Shown here piece by piece: positions 38,870-47,296 of a stretch of 62,843 nt of DNA. Both the position numbers and the translations under genes were made by a program. Source of the DNA: Methanobacteriota archaeon. Its GTDB lineage: Archaea; Halobacteriota; Methanomicrobia; Methanomicrobiales; Methanospirillaceae. The DNA lies in NCBI GenBank assembly GCA_029547605.1, contig JAKPPB010000110.1, forward strand, positions 1-62,843. Direction: 5' to 3'. Numbering within the stretch: the stretch's first letter is position 1; every line of letters begins with the position of its first letter. The notes below the pieces were generated by a model. It ran no database searches. It was given only the letters and a program-made list of their open reading frames with translations, and was not told the origin of the DNA.

Positions 38870-39553
38870 GTGATGCAGCTTCCCCGTGGTACTTTCCATT
38901 CCATGAAAAAAGGGGTGGAACTGGGCAGTATACTGGAAGATCTAAAAAAGGAACATTTTTCTGGGACGTGTTCCCTTGTCTGCGGCAACCAGTCCTTCGA
39001 TCTCGTATATCAGGAAGGACTGATCATGCTTGCAAGTGGTGAGGCGACCTGCGGTGATGCAGCGATGGGAGTGATCGAAAAGCAGAGGAATATGATTGCG
39101 GATGCATTGCTCTCAGCCCTTACGCCTGCACAGATGAAACTCACGCTCGAGTTCAACGCGGGATGCAGGGTGCAGCGGAGGAGTCAAGCTGCCCAAATAA
39201 CCCCCCCTGCCCCCTCCCCGGGAGGCCAGATGAGTCCTGGGGCAGGAGAGACACCCCATACTATCATAAAACCGGAAATTATTCAGGAAAACGTGAAAAA
39301 AACTCCCGAAATCCGGGTGCCCGTTCAGGAGAGCCCTGCAGCCACGACCCCTTCTGCACCTGCACGGAAAAATGATGCAAAATCTGTTGATATCTTCGCA
39401 CCTGATGGTGACGAGTACACGATGGTGGACAGGGACTTGCAGGCTCTGGATGCCATGGACCTGGATACCATGAGCCAGAAAATCCGCATTAACTGCAAGC
39501 AGATGATAGAAAAACTCCACCTTGAATACCTCATCGATGACCAAGGGAGCTGA
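38870..39553 (+). CDS. DUF2226-family protein
   Basis: The 227-residue protein opens with a globular domain (GVELGSILEDLKKEHFSGTC, then SLVCGNQSFDLVYQEGLIMLA, about residues 15-95), typical of DUF2226/PATAN-like proteins, then a proline-rich linker (105-165) and a C-terminal helical piece (LQALDAMDLDTMSQKIRINCKQ). No membrane segment is visible. The start is GTG-ATG at 38870/38873. It leads the plus-strand unit with the membrane-bound roadblock protein and MinD. Confidence 0.65.
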   Translation: MMQLPRGTFHSMKKGVELGSILEDLKKEHFSGTCSLVCGNQSFDLVYQEGLIMLASGEATCGDAAMGVIEKQRNMIADALLSALTPAQMKLTLEFNAGCRVQRRSQAAQITPPAPSPGGQMSPGAGETPHTIIKPEIIQENVKKTPEIRVPVQESPAATTPSAPARKNDAKSVDIFAPDGDEYTMVDRDLQALDAMDLDTMSQKIRINCKQMIEKLHLEYLIDDQGS

Positions 39554-39565
39554 AAGGAGAGAGGC

Positions 39566-40141
39566 ATGGATTTCGTAAGTCTTGATACCTTTCTCCTCCT
39601 CGTTCTGCTCATCCTCGTAGGGATTGTCCTGTTCCTCTCGATCGTAATTGCGCTTTACGTCATCAGGCTGTCCCGGGATATCACCGGCAGACAACTCGCA
39701 GAGTTGGAGCGTGGCAGACCTGTCCCGGTAAAAACCCAGGTGAGGGAGGAGATGCCCAGCGAGACCGCACCCGTTGTGATCCCTCGTCCCCTGGAGCAGG
39801 TACCGGAGATTGCATTTGATCCGTCGAAGGATGCGCCTGACATTCCGACGGGGATGAAGAACCTGTGCGCAATGTATGGCCTTTCATCACTGACGGTCTC
39901 TTCGGCCGATGGGCTGGTAATCGCCTCTTCAGGTCATCCAGATGCAATTGCCGATGCCGCACAGTATAGTTATGCCTTCATGACAGGAGCACCCGTCAAA
40001 GAGAGCGGGGTCCAGGTCTTCCCGGTCGATTTCGGCAGCACACCCCTTGTGGGGATCCTCCGCAGCACCGAGAATGTTCCAGGTGCCACGCTTGATGTGC
40101 TCCAGAAAGATCTGGTGAAATTACTCGAACGATGGATTTGA
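39566..40141 (+). CDS. Membrane-anchored roadblock-like protein
   Basis: The 191-residue protein has one N-terminal membrane helix (about residues 7-34, LLLVLLILVGIVLFLSIVIAL), a linker, and a C-terminal roadblock/LC7-like domain from about residue 100: MKNLCAMYGLSSLTVSSADGLVIASSG, then TPLVGILRSTENVPG. The domain would face the cytoplasm if the helix is a start anchor. It is 12 bases after the DUF2226 gene and is followed by MinD. It may tether roadblock partners to the membrane near the pilus base (inference). Confidence 0.7.
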   Translation: MDFVSLDTFLLLVLLILVGIVLFLSIVIALYVIRLSRDITGRQLAELERGRPVPVKTQVREEMPSETAPVVIPRPLEQVPEIAFDPSKDAPDIPTGMKNLCAMYGLSSLTVSSADGLVIASSGHPDAIADAAQYSYAFMTGAPVKESGVQVFPVDFGSTPLVGILRSTENVPGATLDVLQKDLVKLLERWI

Positions 40142-40172
40142 GAGGAGTCCTGTTTCCGTGCTTCTCATTAAC

Positions 40173-40182
40173 CTTATATAAA
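40173..40182 (+). promoter_or_regulatory. TATA box of the MinD-like gene
   Basis: The plus strand reads CTTATATAAA about 40 bases before the ATG at 40216, with GGAGG five bases before the ATG. MinD may therefore be expressed both from the upstream operon and on its own. Confidence 0.55.
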
Positions 40183-40215
40183 CACACGGTGACATTTTAC
40201 TTAATGGAGGGTTGA

Positions 40216-41001
40216 ATGGTCCGAGTCTTTACGATTGCGTCAGGAAAGGGGGGTACGGGTAAAACCACGGTCACAGTCAATCTTGGGACAAGCCTCGCCC
40301 AATTTGGGAAAAATACCATCATCATGGATGCCGATATCGGTATGGCGAACATGGGTCTCGCCCTGGGACTCGAGGATGTCCCGGTCACGCTCCACGAAGT
40401 CCTCGCGGGAAAGGCAAACGTTCATGACGCCATATACGACGGGCCCGGAGATATGAAAGTGGTCCCAAGCGGCATCTCCCTCCAGGGATTTCAGCAGGCG
40501 AACCCCGAGCGTCTCAAGGATGTCATGAAAGAACTTGTAGAGGTCTGCGATTTCCTCCTTATTGATGCCCCTGCAGGAATCAGCCGCGACGGCGTGATCC
40601 CCCTTGCAATTGCTGACGATGTAATTCTCGTCGTCAACCCCGAGCTCTCTTCCATCGTCGATGCCCTGAAGACGAAGATCCTCACCGAAGTGGTGGGGGG
40701 GCACGTGCTCGGAGTTATCATCAACCGTGCAGGTATCGAGAAGACCGAAGTGGTCAAGCAGAAGATGGAGAAAGTGCTTGGAGTGAAGGTGATAGGGACC
40801 ATCCCTGAAGACCCGAACGTCCGGAAGGCCGCCTCGTTCAAGACCCCAGTCGTGATCAAGTACCCCCTCTCCCCCTCATCAGTCGCGATCAAGAATATGG
40901 CAGCCGAACTTGCCGGCATCCCCATTGAACACCGTGGTGTGGAGAGCAAGGACCGTTTCATCGAACGATTCGCAAAAGTCCTCTTCAGGGGGAGAAAATG
41001 A
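40216..41001 (+). CDS. MinD/ParA-family ATPase
   Basis: This 261-residue P-loop ATPase has the deviant Walker A KGGTGKTT (11-18), IIMDADIGMANMGLALG after it, and DFLLIDAPAGI as switch region. The C-terminus (KDRFIERFAKVLFRGRK) is a basic amphipathic helix like the membrane-targeting helix of MinD. There is no MinE or ParB nearby; archaeal MinD proteins position pili, archaella and chemosensory arrays instead. It overlaps the small membrane gene by four bases. Confidence 0.85.
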   Translation: MVRVFTIASGKGGTGKTTVTVNLGTSLAQFGKNTIIMDADIGMANMGLALGLEDVPVTLHEVLAGKANVHDAIYDGPGDMKVVPSGISLQGFQQANPERLKDVMKELVEVCDFLLIDAPAGISRDGVIPLAIADDVILVVNPELSSIVDALKTKILTEVVGGHVLGVIINRAGIEKTEVVKQKMEKVLGVKVIGTIPEDPNVRKAASFKTPVVIKYPLSPSSVAIKNMAAELAGIPIEHRGVESKDRFIERFAKVLFRGRK

Positions 41002-41195
41002 CCCTTGAAATGATTCTCCTGATCATCAGCAGCGTGGTGATCCTCTTCCTGCTGATCCTTGTCATTTTCATGTATATCAGGATAAAACAGCTCATCCGTG
41101 ATTTCGAGCTTCTGGAGTCGCAGATAATGGTTACAGACTCAGAATTCGATGCGCTGATGCAGAACGTGGATGAGATTGGACACCTGAAAATTTAA
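40998..41195 (+). CDS. Small single-pass membrane protein
   Basis: The 65-residue protein has one strong membrane helix (residues 3-28, EMILLIISSVVILFLLILV) and a short acidic helix behind it. It overlaps MinD by an ATGA (40998-41001), so a tight 1:1 link with MinD is likely, for example as its membrane anchor or partner (inference). The 193-base gap behind it (41196-41388) holds no gene. Confidence 0.65.
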   Translation: MTLEMILLIISSVVILFLLILVIFMYIRIKQLIRDFELLESQIMVTDSEFDALMQNVDEIGHLKI

Positions 41196-41388
41196 CAGGG
41201 GACCTTCCAGAATTTTTTCCTTTTAGAGACCCGGGGGGGGCAATCGTGGAAGAAATACTCTCTTCCCTGTTCCCCCTCTTCCTCCACCCTCCGGCCCTGG
41301 ACCATCCTGAAGATCAGTATTGATGGTATCCCGGCCACCAGCCTGACCCAGGGGGAGCCGACATTACGCAACTGCCAGGCGGAACTGT

Positions 41389-42942
41389 TCAGGATTCTCC
41401 TTTCCTGTTCTTGATCTGGAAAACGCAGTGTTCGTCTCCCTTTGATTTGCACGTAATCTCCCTGCACTGGACCTTAATCCCAAATGAACCTTCAATGATT
41501 CCTGCAAGGAGACCTGCCGTACAAAAGCAGACCGGTTTTCCCGTATTGCCGAATGACTCGGACTCTACCGTGTGGGAGAGAGTGATTGTCTTCGTTTTGG
41601 TCTTCTCGTCCCATTCTTCCTTGACGATATTAAACCAGCCCATCTGGGAGTAGAAGGCAAATGCCATGTCGGAGAGTATCTTTGGGTTGATATTTTTCTG
41701 GCCTTCTTGTTTTATCGTGTCTTCCGGAGTTCCCACAAACAGGATACCGATGATCTCTCCTGCGGAATTCCTGATTGGCTCATACACTGCGACATACTTC
41801 TTCCCAACCACATCTGCAGTGCCGTAATAGGTCTGCCCTTTGTTGATCACAGCATTGTAAACGACACTTGAAATCTCGGTTCCAACAGCCCGTTTGCCGT
41901 CAGCGCCAATCACGTTGGTAGATACACGGATTGCCTTATCACCAGTTTTCTGGAAGACCGTGGCCTTGCAGCCCCTTTCCTTTTCAATGGAATCAACAAT
42001 CTCGAAGTTATCGTTGACGACATGATCGCCGTATGCAATCTTGCCTCCGATTATTGAAGGAGGCCCAAATGCTGCGAAACGTTCATGCAACAGTTTGAGA
42101 TCTCCGTCAAGTTTTTTCCTGGAGAGATCAAAATAAATACTCATCTTCTTGTAGTGTTCCACGTTCTCCTTTCCCATGTCCATGTAGGCACGATAGTTGA
42201 CACCGCTTGCCGGCGCCTCTCCCATGGTCTTCTTCAGCGAATTGGTCATGGACGTGAAGATGAACCGGGGCATCATGACAACCGGCTCATCCATAAGTGA
42301 GATCTTGCCTTCAAGGGGCTTATGCTCGATAAACTCCGTGATGGCGGATTCGCCCTTCACCACAGCCTCTGCCTTGAATTTCCAGCTCGGCTCGACCCGA
42401 TCAGCGATAAACTCACAATACGGGTCTCCGTTCGCGTGGCAACTCTTTTCGAGGCAGTACCAGGTCTTCCCGGTAATTGCTGAAAGAATGCCTTCGATCC
42501 ATCCCTGGTGAATACCACAGACGGGCATCTTCCAGTCCTTGAGCACCTCGGACTCAAACGTCTTCTTGCAGCGAAGCACTATGCGCTTATCACTCGCACT
42601 GACCAATTCAAAGGGGGAACCCCAGCCTTGCTGGTGCTGAAGTTTGAAGACGAGCATCAGGAACTCTTCCGGTTTAAGGTTCAGACCGAGTTTTTTTAAG
42701 AGATTATCAAGCCCTACTGATCCCTGTCCCACAGAACGGAACAGTTTTCGCATCGCTTTGTTGGCAAGCTTCCGGTTAAGGTTGGCCTCATACATTTCAT
42801 AGAGAGCCTTGACCATGTAATTCGGGTTGCTTGCGGTCCTTACCCCAAAGCACGTGGTGACCCCTTCTAGAGGGTTCATCTGCATGAATGAAGTGATATC
42901 CTTGCTCCCATTAAGAATGGCCTCAAAATCCTGTTTATCCAT
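41389..42942 (-). CDS. Two V4R domains with an inserted Cache sensor domain
   Basis: The 517-residue protein has a first V4R domain (about 40-182) ending in CHANGDPYCEFIAD. A second V4R seems split: its N-terminal helices are at 220-265 (MMPRFIFTSMTNSLKKTMGEA), its C-terminal part at 418-512 ends CKSKGDEHCVFQIK, and between them is a Cache-type domain (about 270-405; NVIGADGKRAVGTEIS, KYVAVYEPIRNSAGEIIGILFVG). V4R domains bind small hydrophobic or heterocyclic ligands. Cache domains are normally outside the cell, yet no membrane segment or signal peptide is seen. It is a single gene between the MinD unit and the prepilin peptidase. Confidence 0.75.
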   Translation of the reverse strand: MDKQDFEAILNGSKDITSFMQMNPLEGVTTCFGVRTASNPNYMVKALYEMYEANLNRKLANKAMRKLFRSVGQGSVGLDNLLKKLGLNLKPEEFLMLVFKLQHQQGWGSPFELVSASDKRIVLRCKKTFESEVLKDWKMPVCGIHQGWIEGILSAITGKTWYCLEKSCHANGDPYCEFIADRVEPSWKFKAEAVVKGESAITEFIEHKPLEGKISLMDEPVVMMPRFIFTSMTNSLKKTMGEAPASGVNYRAYMDMGKENVEHYKKMSIYFDLSRKKLDGDLKLLHERFAAFGPPSIIGGKIAYGDHVVNDNFEIVDSIEKERGCKATVFQKTGDKAIRVSTNVIGADGKRAVGTEISSVVYNAVINKGQTYYGTADVVGKKYVAVYEPIRNSAGEIIGILFVGTPEDTIKQEGQKNINPKILSDMAFAFYSQMGWFNIVKEEWDEKTKTKTITLSHTVESESFGNTGKPVCFCTAGLLAGIIEGSFGIKVQCREITCKSKGDEHCVFQIKNRKGES

Positions 42943-42979
42943 CTAATCCTTCTCCGTAATCCAGTGATCTGCTGTATGC

Positions 42980-42992
42980 TTACTTAAATTTG
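42980..42992 (-). promoter_or_regulatory. TATA-like element of the V4R-Cache gene
   Basis: The minus strand reads AAATTTAAGTAA about 44 bases before the ATG at 42942, leaving a leader of about 18 bases with GGAGAAGG before the start. Confidence 0.45.
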
Positions 42993-43047
42993 TGGCATGC
43001 AACTCCTTTCACAAAAAGACTCATCTGTGTATTTTTAAGGCACACCG

Positions 43048-43671
43048 TCAAGTGATGTCGAGGACTACTACCTTGCCGATAAGATCGGGATTGAATTCAA
43101 ATTCATAGACCCTGGTGGAGAGATCGCGGAGGTGCACCACACATTCGTAGCGGCCGAAAAGGAGGCGGAAACTGACCTTCCCCTCCCTGCTGGTGAAATC
43201 ATTCCCTACGACCTGACCGCCTTTCCTGATGGAGACCCTCTGGCCGTGAAGGGGTACCTCCCCCTTCACGACCTTCATGGAGAATACGCCGGCCCCTCCT
43301 TCTTTCACGGGTGCCACCTGGGGGATGTCGCTTGGAAGCATGCGGTTGAGGATATTCCTGTCATAGATGCGGCACCCAAGAATCAGCCTCTCGACTACCG
43401 GTCCGTCTGATGGATAAAAAATGAACTGTTCTGTCCCTTTGAGGAGATACACAGCGGTATTGCCAAATAGCATCCCTTTGCTCTCATTGAGCACTGCTCC
43501 CTCGGGCTCCCCGGCCAGGAAAAGGATGTACCACCTTGGATCCTTCTGAAGAGAACGGGCAATGCCGCAAACCTTTTTTGCGCGGGCTTTCTGGAGGAGA
43601 TCCTGCACGGATGAGGGAGCCTCTCCCGCAGATGCAGCGATAAGGGATTCCATGATCTCAATATTTGTCAT
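43048..43671 (-). CDS. Protein of unknown function, possible PATAN-like and Ig-like parts
   Basis: I do not recognise this 207-residue protein. The N-terminal part (SVQDLLQKARAKKVCGIARSL, then YILFLAGEPEGAVLNESKGML) resembles in style the PATAN/DUF2226 proteins of the nearby pilus locus. The C-terminal part (VSIRKGGQVVGNDFTSREGK, then YECVVHL) looks like a small beta-sandwich of the carboxypeptidase-regulatory type. There is no membrane segment. It is divergent from the prepilin peptidase across 160 bases, in which I see no clear TATA box. Confidence 0.6.
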   Translation of the reverse strand: MTNIEIMESLIAASAGEAPSSVQDLLQKARAKKVCGIARSLQKDPRWYILFLAGEPEGAVLNESKGMLFGNTAVYLLKGTEQFIFYPSDGPVVERLILGCRIYDRNILNRMLPSDIPQVAPVKEGGAGVFSMKVVKGEVPLHGQRVSIRKGGQVVGNDFTSREGKVSFRLLFGRYECVVHLRDLSTRVYEFEFNPDLIGKVVVLDIT

Positions 43672-43831
43672 CGCTGATCAGTTCCAGCCTGGTATTTGGT
43701 TCATCATGCTTCATTCGCCATGGCCAATGGGAGTCACCTTCCGCATCCCTCTATTGTGGGAGGTCGTACCGCAGGCAACTCCCGCCGGGGCCAGGCATAA
43801 GAACCTGCACGACTTAATTGTACCTGTATCC

Positions 43832-44623
43832 ATGATAATTCCTCTGGCAATCAGTGCGGCTGCAGTGACATGTACTTTTATATATGCATCTTGCAGGGAT
43901 TTGAAGGAACGGCGGGTTCCTTTCCGGACCTGGTATCCAATGCTTGCGGTCACCCTCCCCATGGCCGCATGGTTTTATCTCATGATGATCGCGGGGGGGC
44001 AGTGGACGGTCCTTGCCTATTTTCTCGCGATGACTGGAGTATTTTCTATCGTGTTCTACTTGTTCGCCTGGCTGAACCTTTTCGGCGGGGCGGACGCATG
44101 GGCGCTGATCTTCCTGTCGGCGAGTGTCCCGGCATTTCCCATAGAGCCGCTCTCCGGATATCCTCCGACCGGGTTCTTTCCTTTCTCGGTGCTCGTCAAT
44201 GCCCTTCTCCTGAACCTGCTCACTCCTTTGATCCTGGGCCTCCAGAACCTGGTGCATGGAAGGAGGGCGCCATTTCCCTACATGTTTCTTGGTTTTCCCG
44301 TGCGTGCAACAGATCTGCCAGGGGCATTTGGATTTATCATGGAGGAGATCGAAGAAGACGAGGACGGGTCTCTCAAAAGGCGCTTTGTTGGGCCCGGTGA
44401 GGCGATACGCAGGATGGTATCTGGCAAGAAAAGGATCTATACCAAGGATCTCAGGCTGCATCCCGGGGATTACACACGGGAGATGGCACTGTACCAGAAA
44501 GCCGAGACAGTCTGGATCTCTTATGGGATACCGTTCATCGTCCCTCTCACCGCGGGACTGCTGACCGCGCTCTTCTTTGGAGATATCCTGTACTTCCTGA
44601 TGAAATGGATAATTGGTGCATAG
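43832..44623 (+). CDS. Archaeal prepilin/prearchaellin peptidase (A24 family)
   Basis: This membrane aspartyl protease removes class III signal peptides from pilins. The first catalytic Asp is D23 in [11 protein letters not shown], the second D88 in the GxGD-type motif NLFGGADAW. Hydrophobic segments are spread along the first 150 residues and at the C-terminus, with a cytoplasmic loop rich in charge ([11 protein letters not shown], about 170-230). I chose the ATG at 43832; earlier in-frame starts overlap the divergent gene. Length is 263. It could serve the Tad-like machine nearby. It ends one base before hisI. Confidence 0.85.
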   Translation: MIIPLAISAAAVTCTFIYASCRDLKERRVPFRTWYPMLAVTLPMAAWFYLMMIAGGQWTVLAYFLAMTGVFSIVFYLFAWLNLFGGADAWALIFLSASVPAFPIEPLSGYPPTGFFPFSVLVNALLLNLLTPLILGLQNLVHGRRAPFPYMFLGFPVRATDLPGAFGFIMEEIEEDEDGSLKRRFVGPGEAIRRMVSGKKRIYTKDLRLHPGDYTREMALYQKAETVWISYGIPFIVPLTAGLLTALFFGDILYFLMKWIIGA

Positions 44624-44624
44624 C

Positions 44625-44993
44625 ATGCTCACGCTTAACTATACAGACGGACTCATCCCTGTGGTGGTGCAGGATGCGGAGACGCGGGATGTACTGATGG
44701 TGGCATATGCCAATGCAGAGGCAGTTGAACTCACCAGGCAAACGGGATATGCACATTACTTCTCCCGCAGCAGGAAGAAGTTGTGGAAAAAGGGAGAGGA
44801 GAGCGGCCACTTCCAGAGGGTGCTTCGTATTCTCGTAGACTGCGATGAAGACTGCCTCCTCTACGTGATCGACCAGTCCGGAGCGGCATGCCACATGGGA
44901 TACCGATCCTGCTTTTTCAGAACGATTGAAGGAAGTGTCGTGGCAGAGAGAATTTTCAACCCGGAGACGGTATACGCGAAAAAAAGTCAATAA
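44625..44993 (+). CDS. hisI: Phosphoribosyl-AMP cyclohydrolase
   Basis: The enzyme opens the purine ring in histidine synthesis (third step). The conserved region [29 protein letters not shown] at residues 21-49 and the zinc residues in [18 protein letters not shown] are present. It is the stand-alone form (122 residues) without the HisE domain. The ATG at 44625 directly follows the peptidase stop; the ATG at 44613 is inside it. Confidence 0.95.
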   Translation: MLTLNYTDGLIPVVVQDAETRDVLMVAYANAEAVELTRQTGYAHYFSRSRKKLWKKGEESGHFQRVLRILVDCDEDCLLYVIDQSGAACHMGYRSCFFRTIEGSVVAERIFNPETVYAKKSQ

Positions 44994-45366
44994 AGTCCAA
45001 ATCCAGGCATTGAAAAATTCTTTGCTCATGGATTTTTGCGGCTCTATTGACGGCATCTGGCATTCACCCGGATCACAGAAATACCACACTACCGGATGAG
45101 TGGGAGGGGTAGCCCTACGCCACCCAGTCCCTGTTACTTTCCGCTCACCTGTGCACAGGAAAATTGGATGAACAGGCATCCTCCGCTTTTTTCCTGGCAA
45201 TGCAAGTTCCTCAGGGGACAGAACTTTCATGTATTTCCGGGGGCAATGATAACCGTGGACCTTATAACGAAGGCCCGGGGGCACGATACACTGCTGATCA
45301 TAGATACCTCCAGTGACCAAAATACGCCAAAAATGTGCCTTAATCCACGATATAAAACAGAAAAGG
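44994..45366. other. 373-base gap with no assigned gene
   Basis: Between hisI and the PINA gene, open frames exist on both strands, but none has a ribosome site or a recognised product. A possible stem is at 45100-45123, where GTGG and CCAC flank GGGTAGCCC. The last 20 bases hold the TATA box of the next gene. I see no tRNA, C/D-box pair or known RNA. Confidence 0.4.
45349..45357 (+). promoter_or_regulatory. TATA box of the PINA gene
   Basis: The plus strand reads GATATAAAA. The expected transcription start is near 45378, which agrees best with a leaderless TTG start at 45376. Confidence 0.5.
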
Positions 45367-47256
45367 GTGAAAATTTTGAAATTAGTACCGGATACCAGCG
45401 TAGTCATAGACGGTCGAATCACCTCCATGATACAAACCGGAGAATATAAGGGTGCATCAATAATCATACCGGAAGCGGTCGTCGCCGAGCTCGAGGCCCA
45501 GGCAAACCAGGGACGGGAGATTGGGTTTTCAGGGCTTACCGAACTCCAGGCATTGTGCAGGCTTGCGGAAGAGGGCACCATTGAACTCAGGTTTGTGGGA
45601 GTGCGCCCCAGTCTCGAACAGGTAAAACTGGCGAGTGGCGGAGAGATAGATGCACTGATCCGTCATGCCGCAATCGAGAACAACGCCAAGTTCATCACAA
45701 GTGACGTCGTGCAGGCAGAAGTGGCCAAGGCGAAGGGACTGGACGTCATTTACCTTCGTCCCCAGGTAGAGGGGTTCACCCCGCTTGGCATAGACCAGTT
45801 CTTTGACGAGCACACCATTGCAGTCTATCTCAAGGAGAGGGTCTCGCCAATGGCCAAGAAGGGCACTGTAAAAGAGATGCGGCTGATGAAAATCAGGGAC
45901 CAGCTCTGCACGGACTACGAACTGCGGTGCCTTGCACAGGAGATACTCGAGAGGGCAAAGCGGGACCCTGACGGGTTCATCGAGCTTGAGAAGCGGGGCG
46001 TGACCGTGGTACAGATCGGCTCCATGCGGATTGCCATCACCAGGAGGCCATTCTCCGACGGGATGGAGATCACCGCGGTCCGTCCCATTGCTGACGTCAG
46101 CCTTGAACAGTTCAACAAGGCCAGCATCATCAAGAACCGGATCGTAGGCGACAAGCGGGGCCTCCTGATTGCTGGCTCGCCTGGAGGCGGGAAAACGACA
46201 CTTGCTCAGAGCATCGCCACGTACCTCGCAGAGCACGGGTACGTCGTCAAGACGATGGAAGCACCGCGCGAGCTGCAGGTCCCAGACCACATCACGCAGT
46301 ACACTTCCCTCGACGGGAGCATGGAGAACACTGCGGATGTGCTCCTGCTGGTGCGCCCGGACTTCGTAATATTTGACGAGTTGCGGAAGAACGAAGACTT
46401 CCGCGTCTTCGCCGACATGCGCCTGGCCGGAATCGGGATGATCGGGGTCATTCATGCGATCGGGGCCCACGATGCCCTCCAGCGTTTCTCAGACCGTGTC
46501 GATTTCGGCGTGCTTCCCCAGATCATCAACACGATCATATTCGTGGACAAAGGAGAGATCACCAATATCTACGATGTCGGTTTCACAATCAAGGTGCCCG
46601 AGGGGATGTCGTCGGAGATCAACCTTCGGCCTGTCACCACTGTGTCAGACTACGAGACAGGGGACCTGGTATTTGAGATCTTCAAGTATGACGGTGAGAC
46701 GATTGTCATGCCGGTGATGAATATGGGGACGGCTCCCGCACCACTGAAGGCTCCTTCCGTCCCAAAGGAGGAGGAAAACACTCAGTGGAAGATTCTCGAG
46801 AAGGAGATACAGAGGGAGATTGGGCGCTACACGGAGGGGTACGTGGACGTGCACATGCTCTCTGACTCAAAAGCCGTGGTATATATAGAGGACAAGGATG
46901 TCCCTGCCGCTATCGGAAAGGGCGGAAAGAACATCGCTGCCATCGTCAATAAAGTGGGCATCGGGATCGACATACGGCCCAGAACCGAGCTTGAGAAGGT
47001 TCCCGCAGTACCCACCCAGGAGGAGGAACTTCAGCTGGGGGGCGGGGTGAAGATAAGGATGGACAAGAAGCAACTGGCCATAATCTGCCCCGAGCAGAGC
47101 GGGAAGATCGTCGATGTGTTCTCCGGCAAGGAATATCTCTTCACTGCAACGGTGAACGACTCTGGCGAGATACACCTTGCCAAGAACTCTACCATCGCCC
47201 AGGAGCTCATCAAAAGGTACAACGAGGGCGATAGCATTAAATTGAGGCCAGTATAG
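45367..47256 (+). CDS. PINA-type ATPase (PIN domain, RecA-like ATPase, KH domain)
   Basis: The N-terminal PIN domain starts LVPDTSVVIDGR with the first acidic residue, and has TSDVVQAEVAK near residue 120. The ATPase follows with Walker A AGSPGGGKTTLAQ (about 270) and FVIFDELRKNEDF as Walker B; a KH domain with AIGKGGKNIAAI is near 515-530. In Sulfolobus, PINA drives Holliday-junction migration with Hjc (established there). The start is uncertain: GTG at 45367 is given, TTG at 45376 fits the TATA box, and a GTG at 45313 seems too long. Length is about 629 residues. Confidence 0.85.
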   Translation: MKILKLVPDTSVVIDGRITSMIQTGEYKGASIIIPEAVVAELEAQANQGREIGFSGLTELQALCRLAEEGTIELRFVGVRPSLEQVKLASGGEIDALIRHAAIENNAKFITSDVVQAEVAKAKGLDVIYLRPQVEGFTPLGIDQFFDEHTIAVYLKERVSPMAKKGTVKEMRLMKIRDQLCTDYELRCLAQEILERAKRDPDGFIELEKRGVTVVQIGSMRIAITRRPFSDGMEITAVRPIADVSLEQFNKASIIKNRIVGDKRGLLIAGSPGGGKTTLAQSIATYLAEHGYVVKTMEAPRELQVPDHITQYTSLDGSMENTADVLLLVRPDFVIFDELRKNEDFRVFADMRLAGIGMIGVIHAIGAHDALQRFSDRVDFGVLPQIINTIIFVDKGEITNIYDVGFTIKVPEGMSSEINLRPVTTVSDYETGDLVFEIFKYDGETIVMPVMNMGTAPAPLKAPSVPKEEENTQWKILEKEIQREIGRYTEGYVDVHMLSDSKAVVYIEDKDVPAAIGKGGKNIAAIVNKVGIGIDIRPRTELEKVPAVPTQEEELQLGGGVKIRMDKKQLAIICPEQSGKIVDVFSGKEYLFTATVNDSGEIHLAKNSTIAQELIKRYNEGDSIKLRPV

Positions 47257-47296
47257 ACATTTTTCTTTATTTTGCACGGATCAAAGGTGAGAGGAC

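Noticed and set aside
45060-45180. Possible RNase P or other known structural RNA
   Set aside because: Pieces resembling conserved RNase P bases are on opposite strands and in the wrong order.
45096-45449. 117-codon frame in the gap before PINA
   Set aside because: It overlaps the PINA start, lacks a ribosome site and has a composition unlike a folded protein.
44547-45581. 344-codon open frame on the minus strand
   Set aside because: It runs antisense through hisI and the PINA start and has no recognisable domain or ribosome site.
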